Source: Sandaracinaceae bacterium
GTDB lineage: Bacteria > Myxococcota_A > Polyangia > Polyangiales > Houyiibacteriaceae
Direction of reading: 5' to 3'
Length of the DNA stretch: 64,000 nt
Assembly: GCA_016706685.1 (NCBI GenBank)
Contig: JADJJE010000025.1
Span: 1-64,000, forward strand
In this document: positions 51,334 to 58,174 of the stretch, piece after piece
How the letters are laid out: every line of letters begins with the position of its first letter
Position numbering within the stretch: position 1 is the first letter of the stretch
Made by a program: the position numbers and the translations under genes
The notes under the pieces: generated by a model
What the model saw: only the letters and a program-made list of their open reading frames with translations
Database searches by the model: none
Told to the model about the DNA's origin: nothing

Positions 51334-51368
51334 CAGGTGTGGTCCTCCTTCACACCTGTGAGTTTTTT
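51334..51368 (+). terminator. Intrinsic terminator-like hairpin with T6 in the leader of the kinase-like gene
   Basis: CAGGTGTG (51334-51341) pairs perfectly with CACACCTG (51351-51358), and after three more bases (TGA-G) a run of six T follows at 51363-51368. On the plus strand this looks like a factor-independent terminator about 105 bases before the ATG at 51474, which suggests attenuation of the downstream operon or the end of a short leader RNA. Confidence 0.5.
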
Positions 51369-51473
51369 GCGTCACGTGCGTGAAGGTTGGGCGACAGCCC
51401 GCACCGGGTTCTCCATGTCCCAAAAGTTTACGACCGCAGCGAAGTTCTCTACCACTGCCGATCGGAGCCGCTC

Positions 51474-52542
51474 ATGAAGCCAGCCATCGCACGAGCAGGT
51501 GATACCGCGCTCAAGCAACCCGTGACCAAGCGCGTGGCGCGCGAGGGCGTGCGGCTGCGCCTCGACACCGACCGCCGGAAGAGCCGTCGAGACGCCGAAG
51601 ATCGGCGTCATCTACAACCCCAAGAGCGCCGCCAACCTGGGCAAAGACCCGCTGCGCGCCGTGGGCGTGGCCTGCGGTCGTCCGCAGACCCGCGAAGAGC
51701 TGGTCAGCGTGCTGCGCACCTTCGCCCGCGCCGAGGTCAACATCGTGGTCGTGAGCGGCGGCGATGGCACCATCCGCGAGGTGCTGACCGCCATCCCGGC
51801 GGCGTACGGCAGCCAGCCGCACCCGGCCATCGCCATCTTGGCGGCGGGTCGCACGGACCTCATCGCCGGTGAAGTGGGCTCGAGCGGTCGCCGCGACGAG
51901 CTGGCGCGCCTCCTGGCCTCGGCCAAGGCCGGCGAGCTGCGCCGCACCCGTCGCCCCGTCATGCGCTTCGAGGGCGTGGTGGACACCGACGGCAACGCCG
52001 TGACCCCGCGCGGCATGCTCATGGGCGCGGCCGCGTTCGCCTACGGCACCGAGCTCTGCCAGACCGAGGTGCACGCCGATGGCGCCAGCCACAGCACCGC
52101 GGTGGGCATCACCGTGGCCCGCGTGGTGGGCCGCATCCTGTTCCGGGGCGACCCGGACGGCCTGCTCCAGGGCGAGCCGCTCAGCCTGTGCGCCGACGGC
52201 AAGCCGGACACCAAGGGCCCCAACGCCAAGCGCTCGCTGCTGCTCGTCAGCACCCTGCGCGAGCGGCTGGTGCTGGGGCGCACGCCGTTCTTCGGCGAGT
52301 ACCGCGACGACCAGCTGCAGTACGTGGAGACCGACGCGCCGGCCAAGGGCCTCACGCGCGCGCTCAGCTCCATGGTGGTGCGCAAGCCGTGGCTCGCGGG
52401 CCCGGGCTGGAACGCGGGCGCAGCCAACACGCTCGAGCTCAACCTCACGCGCTCCATGATCATCGACGGGGAGATCTTCCGCCCCATCAACGGTCGTGTG
52501 CGCGTCACGGCGGACCCCGCCGTGGACTTCGTCGCCCCCTGA
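51474..52542 (+). CDS. Diacylglycerol-kinase-like protein, frameshifted near the N-terminus
   Basis: The catalytic frame reads PKIGVIYNPKSAANLG (from about 51595), then VVSGGDGTIREVL (GGDGT at 51757-51771) and AILAAGRTDLIAGEVG, where the usual GTGN is replaced by GRTD. This is a divergent branch of the family. That frame has no start before a GTG at 51661, which would cut off the nucleotide-binding NPKS. The good ATG at 51474 opens another frame (MKPAIARAGDTALKQP). Removing one C of the CC at 51584-51585 joins the two into an intact protein of about 355 aa. It overlaps nothing and is followed 11 bases later by the Tam41-like gene. Confidence 0.75.
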
Positions 52543-52553
52543 GGCGCGCCACC

Positions 52554-53537
52554 ATGCTGGCTGCCGGCGTAGAGCCAACGGTCGGGGCGCGCGAGCGACT
52601 GGCCGCGCGGGTGCGCGAAGAGCTGAACGCGCCCGTGCTGCCCGAAGCACACGACGTGGCCCGCTATGCGCGGGAGCTGCACGGCGACGCCTACGGGCCC
52701 ATCCTGTTCTACGGGTCGTGCCTGCGCGCGGACAGCCCGGAAGGCATCATGGATGTCTACCTGCTGAGCCGCAGCCATGCGGGCTTCCACGGGCCCACCA
52801 GCAAGGGCAAGGCGCTGGCCGGGCTGAACTGGCTCATCCCACCCAACATCTACTTCTGGACCATCCCGCACCCCGTGCACGGCGCGCTGCGCGCGAAGGT
52901 GGCCGTGGTGACCGATGAGCAGTTCCAGCAGGCGTCGGAGTTCGACGCGTGGAGCCCCAGCATCTGGGCGCGCTTCTGCCAGCCCAGCGTCCTGCTGGAC
53001 TCGCCCAACGAGGCCTCGCGCGAGCGCGTGGTGCACGCCATCGTGACGGCCATCCTCACCGCGGCGCGCTGGGCAGCCTACCTGGGCCCCAAGTCCGGCA
53101 CCGCGCGTGACTACTGGACCGCGCTGTTCGGGGCCACCTATGCGGCGGAGCTGCGGCCCGAGCGCAACAACCGGCCGGCCATCATCTACGACGCCCACGC
53201 CGAGCGCTATGACGCGCTGCTGAAGGACGCCTGGGAGGCGCTCGACATCCCCGTGAGCGTGGGGCCGGGTGGCGTGCTCACGCCCACCGTGAACGCTGCT
53301 GCGCGGGCCTTGGCCAAGCGTGGCTTCACCGCGCGGCAGCGCAGCGGCAAGGGCATCTCCGTGGTGCGCATCGTGAAGGGCGCGCTCACGTTCCAGGGCG
53401 GTCTCGACTACCTGCTGTGGAAGGTGGAGCGCCACTCGGGGGTGGCCATCGAGCTGAACGACTGGCAGCGCAAGCATCCGTTCTTGGGGGCGCCGCGTGT
53501 GCTCATGCAGCTGCGCCGGGCCGGCGCCGTGCGCTGA
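52554..53537 (+). CDS. Tam41-like nucleotidyltransferase (putative CDP-diacylglycerol synthase)
   Basis: 327 aa. A nucleotidyltransferase motif is visible as LFYGSCLRADSPEGIMDVYL, with the GS pair at 54-55 and the metal Asp67. A later stretch (LRAKVAVVTDEQF, then W and a RFCQPSVLL block) aligns by eye with the IKYGVI ... W ... GRLxKPV region of mitochondrial Tam41, which makes CDP-diacylglycerol from phosphatidate and CTP. The upstream lipid-kinase-like gene, 11 bases away, would supply phosphatidate. The assignment is from motif comparison by memory; a general nucleotidyltransferase of other function remains possible. Confidence 0.55.
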   Translation: MLAAGVEPTVGARERLAARVREELNAPVLPEAHDVARYARELHGDAYGPILFYGSCLRADSPEGIMDVYLLSRSHAGFHGPTSKGKALAGLNWLIPPNIYFWTIPHPVHGALRAKVAVVTDEQFQQASEFDAWSPSIWARFCQPSVLLDSPNEASRERVVHAIVTAILTAARWAAYLGPKSGTARDYWTALFGATYAAELRPERNNRPAIIYDAHAERYDALLKDAWEALDIPVSVGPGGVLTPTVNAAARALAKRGFTARQRSGKGISVVRIVKGALTFQGGLDYLLWKVERHSGVAIELNDWQRKHPFLGAPRVLMQLRRAGAVR

Positions 53538-53574
53538 CGGAGCGGCGGTAAATCGCCAAGAACCGCGCCCACCC

Positions 53575-53603
53575 TTGGCGACACCCGAAGTGCTCGGTAT
53601 GTT
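53575..53603 (+). promoter_or_regulatory. Candidate sigma70-type promoter for the lipoprotein pair
   Basis: TTGGCG (53575-53580) and TATGTT (53598-53603) with a 17-base spacer. Transcription would start at about 53610, exactly where the repeated leader ATGCAAGGGA begins. Confidence 0.45.
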
Positions 53604-53609
53604 GTGCGC

Positions 53610-53639
53610 ATGCAAGGGATCACGCAGGAGGTGCGATTG
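53610..53639 (+). repeat. Repeated leader element, copy 1
   Basis: The 30 bases here match those at 56904-56933 almost base for base: ATGCAAGGGA, then a variable base, CACGC, a variable base, GGAGGTGCGA. Each copy sits just after a -10-like box and carries the ribosome-binding site of the gene behind it. Copy 1 precedes the lipoprotein at 53637. Confidence 0.6.
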
Positions 53640-54467
53640 ATTACATCCATGGCGAAGCGCGTGGTCCTGGCGTGCGTGTTGGCGCTGGGCGGGTGTGAGA
53701 GCGCAGGCTCGAGTGAGCTGCAGGTGGTGGCGCCCGACGGGTGCTCCGACAGCGACCCGGCTGTGGTGTATCGGCTGACGGCGCTGCACGTGCCAACGCC
53801 TGCGGAGGCTGCGGCGGGAGCGACCGTGGGCCATGACCTCGACGGCGTGGACGACGCCTGCGACGTCCATGACTACGTGGGCAGCGTGGACAACACGCTC
53901 GTCGACCTTGCCCACGCAGTCGCTCAGCTGACGCCCGACGACCCGATCGTGATGCAAGACCTCATGGATCAAGCGTTGTTCTGCACCAACGCGGACGCGG
54001 GCTGCACGCCGCAGTGGGTGGGCGCGCGGGTGCAAGAGTGTCGACGGGGCGCCAAGGTGGATGTGTTCCGCGTGACGGAGTCGGCCTGCGAGGTGTTGGG
54101 CACCGCGGCCACCGCTGGGGTGGGGCCCGGCGGTGAGCTGCACGCGGAGTTCGGCACGCTTTTGCTCGACCGTGCGTTCGAGGACGCGGGCGGCGTGGAC
54201 CCCTTCTTTCAGCTCGTGAACGTTAGGCTCACGGCCACCATCACCGCGAACGGCCTGTCGAACGCGGTGCTGGGCGGGGTCATCCCCTTGGCGGTGTTCG
54301 AAGCCGCCATCCCTGGCTTCTTGCCCAGCACCCCCGAGCTCGAGTTCCCGGGGCCGTTGCTGCGCCTCTCGGACATTGGGCTCGAGCCGGGCGGTGAGTG
54401 TGATGGTGTCTCGGTGGGGCTGACGCTCAGCGCCGCGGTCGAAGTAGAGGGAGAGAGCTGCGAATGA
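53637..54467 (+). CDS. Secreted lipoprotein, member of a tandem paralogous pair
   Basis: 276 aa from a TTG at 53637, five bases after AGGAGG; the ATG at 53649 is the alternative. Signal peptide with lipobox LALGGC. The mature domain contains VGHDLDGVDDACDVHDYVG, a Val-Asp-Asn-x-Leu-Val-Asp-Leu core and an IVMQDLMDQAL helix, and a Cys-x-x-VSVGLTL end strand. The same framework recurs in the next gene (LGHNLDGMVGGCNVPDY, VDNAFVDLAAAL, IVLQDAINDSL), so the two arose by duplication. Function unknown; export to the envelope is clear. Confidence 0.7.
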   Translation: MITSMAKRVVLACVLALGGCESAGSSELQVVAPDGCSDSDPAVVYRLTALHVPTPAEAAAGATVGHDLDGVDDACDVHDYVGSVDNTLVDLAHAVAQLTPDDPIVMQDLMDQALFCTNADAGCTPQWVGARVQECRRGAKVDVFRVTESACEVLGTAATAGVGPGGELHAEFGTLLLDRAFEDAGGVDPFFQLVNVRLTATITANGLSNAVLGGVIPLAVFEAAIPGFLPSTPELEFPGPLLRLSDIGLEPGGECDGVSVGLTLSAAVEVEGESCE

Positions 54468-54481
54468 ACGGAGGACGCATC

Positions 54482-55375
54482 ATGGTCGGTCTTGGATGGC
54501 GCTTGGCGCTCACGGTGGGGGTGGCCTCTCTCGCGGGCTGCTTCGACGCGCACGTGCTGGGTGAGGGGCCGGGTGGCCGCTTGGACGGGGACGTGCGCTT
54601 CGACAATGGCGGACCGTTCCCGGACAACGGCACGCCGGACGTCGGGAGGCCGGATGGCGCCATCACGGAGTGCGACCCCGTGGGCGCGCCGGTGGTGGCC
54701 CCCATCGCCTCGCTGTTCATCCCGTTGCCGCCGGTGGACGGCGTGGCGCAGGTGGGCCTCGGCCACAACCTGGATGGCATGGTGGGTGGCTGCAACGTCC
54801 CGGACTACGCCAACGGCGTGGACAACGCGTTCGTGGACCTGGCCGCCGCGCTGCCCGCCCTCAACCCGGACCAGCCCATCGTGCTGCAAGACGCCATCAA
54901 CGACTCGCTGGCGTGCGTGCTGGGCAGCGCGAGCTGCCGGCCGCTAGACCTGGGCATCCGCGTGGAGTCGGGCAACTTCTGCGCCGTGGTGTCGCTGTTG
55001 GATGGCGATGGCGAGGTGTTCGAGAACCCAGGCGTGGGCGTGCTGGACGCCAACGGCAACTTCCGCGTGGTGGTGCCGTCGTTCCCGCTGACCTTCAGCT
55101 ACTCCACCCCCAACGGCCCCGTGGAGATCCCGCTGCGCATGCGCGGCGTGATCATCACGGGCCGCGTGGTGGGCCAGAACGTGGTGGACATCATCATCGG
55201 CGGCAGCCTGCAGAAGGGTGAATTAGAGGCCACCGTGCGGGCCATCCTGCCGCTCATCCAGGACGACATCGTGTTCGAGGACGTGGCGGGCATCTTGGCC
55301 AACCTCTACGACATGGGCGCCAACTGCACCGACCTGTCCATTGGCTTGGTGGCCAACGCGACCAACCCGCCTTGA
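54482..55375 (+). CDS. Secreted lipoprotein, second member of the pair
   Basis: 297 aa; GGAGG seven bases ahead favours the ATG at 54482 over the one at 54464 that overlaps the previous stop. Lipobox ASLAGC. After an Asp/Gly/Pro-rich linker (~30-65), the domain shared with the preceding gene begins at LGHNLDGMVGGCNVPDY. Compared with its neighbour it has a longer linker and fewer Cys in the middle. The pair is likely co-transcribed from the promoter at 53575. No known family. Confidence 0.72.
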   Translation: MVGLGWRLALTVGVASLAGCFDAHVLGEGPGGRLDGDVRFDNGGPFPDNGTPDVGRPDGAITECDPVGAPVVAPIASLFIPLPPVDGVAQVGLGHNLDGMVGGCNVPDYANGVDNAFVDLAAALPALNPDQPIVLQDAINDSLACVLGSASCRPLDLGIRVESGNFCAVVSLLDGDGEVFENPGVGVLDANGNFRVVVPSFPLTFSYSTPNGPVEIPLRMRGVIITGRVVGQNVVDIIIGGSLQKGELEATVRAILPLIQDDIVFEDVAGILANLYDMGANCTDLSIGLVANATNPP

Positions 55376-55387
55376 GCGGCAGCCTGC

Positions 55388-56854
55388 TCACGGGGCGCTG
55401 CGCACGCGCGTGTCCGTGAGCACGAGCCCGTGCACGGTGGCGTCCGGCAGGCTGGTGGCGTCATACAGCGGCCACTCGGCCCAGCGCGCCACCGCGCGGC
55501 CCTGGTGGAAGCTGCTGGTGCTGGCGCTCACCGTCCACGGGCCCAGCTCCGGCGCGGAGTAGGGGTGCACGTGGCGCCCCTCGCTGACGGTCACCATGCG
55601 GAAGCAGTCGCCGTCATCATCGGATGCCAGCGCGAGTGGCGCGGTGATGCCCATGGCCTCCACGAACGCGGCGAGCTGCACGGGCGGCTGGAAGCTCAGC
55701 TGCACGTCGTCGCCGTTGATGCAGCCGTAGACGGTGACGTTCGGAGGCGCTTGCTCCACGGCGCGAAGCACCGTCTCGTGCGGGTTGCCCTGTTCCAGCT
55801 GCGCGCGGAGGCCCGAAAGCCAAGGGACGCGAGGGTCGCTCTCCGGAGGGAGCGCAGGGGTGGGCGCTGGCGGCAGGTGCGCCAGCAGGGCGCTGAGCTG
55901 ATCGTCGCTCAGGCTCGGTGTCGATGTGGAGGAGCGCGGCGGTGTCGCGCCCATGGTCCGGCGGCACCCGTCGCGCAGCGCGCGCAGCGGAATCACGGCG
56001 GCATCGAACAGCGCCGTGGGCACGTCGTCCGGCACCGGCTCGAGCGGCGCGTCGTTGTGCGAGGCGCGGCCCCACACCGTGGACCACTCGTCCAACTGGC
56101 CTGCTTGCATGAAGCTCACGCGCAGCGACTGGGTGGGGTCATGGGCTGGGCCCACCACGGGCATGGGCCGCCGCGACGCTTGCACTGCGTTGACCAGCGC
56201 CACCACGGCAGCGTGAGCAGCGCGCACGGTGGCCTCGCTGACCTGGCCCTCGCCCACGCGCTTGCCCGTCCAGCCGCTCACGTCTTCCCAGGCTTCACAG
56301 CGCCCGCTCTCGTAGGCCACCACGGTGGGCTGGTGCTGCTCGCCCTGCACGCAGAAGCGCAGCAGCACGCCGTCGCGCGGGATGGCCGCAGGCAGGCCGG
56401 TGTCCACGCTGGCGAGCGTGTTGGCGAAGGTGGCGGCCGCGACCCTGGCCAGCACGCTCACGAGGTCACCCGCGCGCGGCACGCGCCAAGCGCTGGGGTC
56501 GAGCGCCTGGAGGCTGGCCGGGCTGGCGCTGAAGTGGACCAGCAGCGGCGGCCCGGGCGGCGCGGTGGTGTGCAGGACGGCGGCGACGCTGCCGATGCCC
56601 ACCTCGGTGGTGGGGTGGCGCGTGGAGGTCGAGCTGGGGTGCAGCGTGCGGACGCGCTCGCGGATGCGGGACAGGGCGTCGGGCGGGAGGAGGCCGCGGT
56701 GGGTGTCGGCTGCGCTCGGGGTGCCAGCGGCGGGATGGCGCGTGACCGTGACGTGGCCGTGAGCGTCGAGCGTGACGGTGACTGCGGGGGCGCTGGTGGG
56801 GCCGCTCGGGTGGTACGTGGCGGTGATCACGGCGGCGGGGACGCTACCACGCAC
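55388..56854 (-). CDS. Hypothetical protein, about 488 aa
   Basis: I do not recognise a family. The start is uncertain: GTG at 56854 or 56830, or an ATG at 56905 that would run into the divergent promoter. No signal peptide or membrane helix. The first part contains TVTLDAHGHVTVTRHP and a LLPPDALSRIRERVRTLHP helix, the middle VTVYGCINGDDVQLSF, and the end an aromatic GRAVARWAEWPLYDATS. The His-rich, Thr/Pro-rich composition and weak repetition suggest two related halves. It converges on the lipoprotein pair (12-base gap). Confidence 0.55.
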   Translation of the reverse strand: MRGSVPAAVITATYHPSGPTSAPAVTVTLDAHGHVTVTRHPAAGTPSAADTHRGLLPPDALSRIRERVRTLHPSSTSTRHPTTEVGIGSVAAVLHTTAPPGPPLLVHFSASPASLQALDPSAWRVPRAGDLVSVLARVAAATFANTLASVDTGLPAAIPRDGVLLRFCVQGEQHQPTVVAYESGRCEAWEDVSGWTGKRVGEGQVSEATVRAAHAAVVALVNAVQASRRPMPVVGPAHDPTQSLRVSFMQAGQLDEWSTVWGRASHNDAPLEPVPDDVPTALFDAAVIPLRALRDGCRRTMGATPPRSSTSTPSLSDDQLSALLAHLPPAPTPALPPESDPRVPWLSGLRAQLEQGNPHETVLRAVEQAPPNVTVYGCINGDDVQLSFQPPVQLAAFVEAMGITAPLALASDDDGDCFRMVTVSEGRHVHPYSAPELGPWTVSASTSSFHQGRAVARWAEWPLYDATSLPDATVHGLVLTDTRVRSAP

Positions 56855-56903
56855 AGGGTGTGGTCGCTCTCGACGCTCGTGGAGCCACCCGGTACCCTGA
56901 GAC

Positions 56904-56933
56904 ATGCAAGGGAACACGCGGGAGGTGCGAGTG
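56904..56933 (+). repeat. Repeated leader element, copy 2
   Basis: Second copy of the leader described at 53610, five bases after a TACCCT -10-like box (56893-56898; weak CTCGAC -35 at 56869). It ends directly at the ATG at 56934, with GGAGG eight bases ahead. Read as protein the two copies would be MQGxTxEVRx, but the position of the ribosome-binding site favours an untranslated leader. Confidence 0.6.
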
Positions 56934-57428
56934 ATGTCGGGCACGCTGATGCGGACTGGGGTGTTGGCGTCCGCGTTGTGGCTAGCGGCGCTGGGGGCAG
57001 CTGACGGCGCGCAGGCTCAGACAGACGCGCCGACGAGCGCGGAGACGGACACCCCTGCCGTGGACGTGAGCCCCACCAGCGTGCGGCTGGCGGAGCTCGA
57101 GACGCTCCGGCAGCGCGAGCGGCGCCACATGGCGACGCGGCGCGGGTTTGCCTATGGGGTGCTGGGCGGCGGCGTGGTGCTGACCGTGGGGGTGGCGGTG
57201 GCGGTGCGGCACACCTGCTTCATCTACTGCGACCGACGGCCAACGCCGGGTGAGCGCGCCGGGGTGGGGCTGGTGGTGATCGGGCTCACCACCGCGGTGG
57301 TGTCAGCGCTGGCGGTCGCGGCCTACACGGGGTCGGTGCGCGCCGTGCGGCGCAGGATGTTCGAGCTGAGCGTGACGCCGACCGCGTCCCTGCGGTCGGT
57401 GGGGGCGCAGCTGGACTTGGCGTGGTGA
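56934..57428 (+). CDS. Exported membrane protein, 164 aa
   Basis: Start at the ATG at 56934, eight bases after GGAGG; the in-frame ATG at 56904 lies in the repeated leader. A signal peptide (LASALWLAALGAADGAQA) is followed by a short Thr/Pro-rich linker, a charged helix (LAELETLRQRERRHMATRRG) and two membrane helices at about 72-92 and 107-130 with a Cys pair (HTCFIYC) between them. Family unknown. Confidence 0.68.
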   Translation: MSGTLMRTGVLASALWLAALGAADGAQAQTDAPTSAETDTPAVDVSPTSVRLAELETLRQRERRHMATRRGFAYGVLGGGVVLTVGVAVAVRHTCFIYCDRRPTPGERAGVGLVVIGLTTAVVSALAVAAYTGSVRAVRRRMFELSVTPTASLRSVGAQLDLAW

Positions 57429-57574
57429 CACGGAAGAGCTGCTCGCAGTCACCATGGCGCGACGCGCGCACCACTCGCGTTGCCGGTGGCCCGCAGGGCC
57501 CGCGCCTACTACCGCTCGAGTTGAACTTGTCAGTTATCCGGGAGACTCTTCAGTTCAGGCGAAGGGATGGTCAG

Positions 57575-58174
57575 ATGTTTCGACGTATGTGGTTGTCGGT
57601 TTCTCTCGCGGTGTTGGGGCACGCGTGCGGCGGGAGCGCCCCGTCGGCGACGGAAGTGTCTCGAGAGGGGACTGCTCAATGCCAAACGATTCGGGAGGTC
57701 GACTGGCTGAATCGCAGCTACGACTTCGGCTTCGCGGGCGTCCAGCGGGTGACCAACGGGCGTCACGTGCAAGGCGAAGGGGAGGAGGGAATGGAGATTC
57801 ACTCGAGTGCGCAAGGCCCTCTCTACGGGGACCTTACCGGTGATGGCGTCGACGAAGCCGTCATGGCACTCGACACTTTTGACGGGGGCAACGATCCACC
57901 GCGTTGGCTGGAGGTCTACACCGTCCGCGACTGTGAGGTCGTTCGCTTGGGGGTGGTGCCAGCGTCGCTCGAGGGCGACGAGTACAACAGCCTCATCGGT
58001 GAGGGAATCGAAGGCGGACGTCTCGTCGTGGAACGGCAGGACTGGTCGGATGGGGGCGCCCACTGCTGTGCTCACCACATCCGCACCGAGCAGTGGGTGA
58101 TTCGCAACGCTGCGCTCGTCGAGGACGACGCTGCGCGAACGCTCCGTCAAGTCCGGACGGATGCCGACGACTGA
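57575..58174 (+). CDS. Putative lipoprotein, 199 aa
   Basis: Start at the ATG at 57575. Signal peptide with lipobox AVLGHAC. The mature domain has a GDLTGDGVDEAVMAL motif, an FG-GAP/EF-like calcium loop found in many secreted bacterial proteins, and a late CCAHHIRTEQWV. A small periplasmic or surface protein of unknown role. Local base composition is less GC-rich than its neighbours. It overlaps the convergent helicase gene by 28 bases at the 3' ends. Confidence 0.65.
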   Translation: MFRRMWLSVSLAVLGHACGGSAPSATEVSREGTAQCQTIREVDWLNRSYDFGFAGVQRVTNGRHVQGEGEEGMEIHSSAQGPLYGDLTGDGVDEAVMALDTFDGGNDPPRWLEVYTVRDCEVVRLGVVPASLEGDEYNSLIGEGIEGGRLVVERQDWSDGGAHCCAHHIRTEQWVIRNAALVEDDAARTLRQVRTDADD

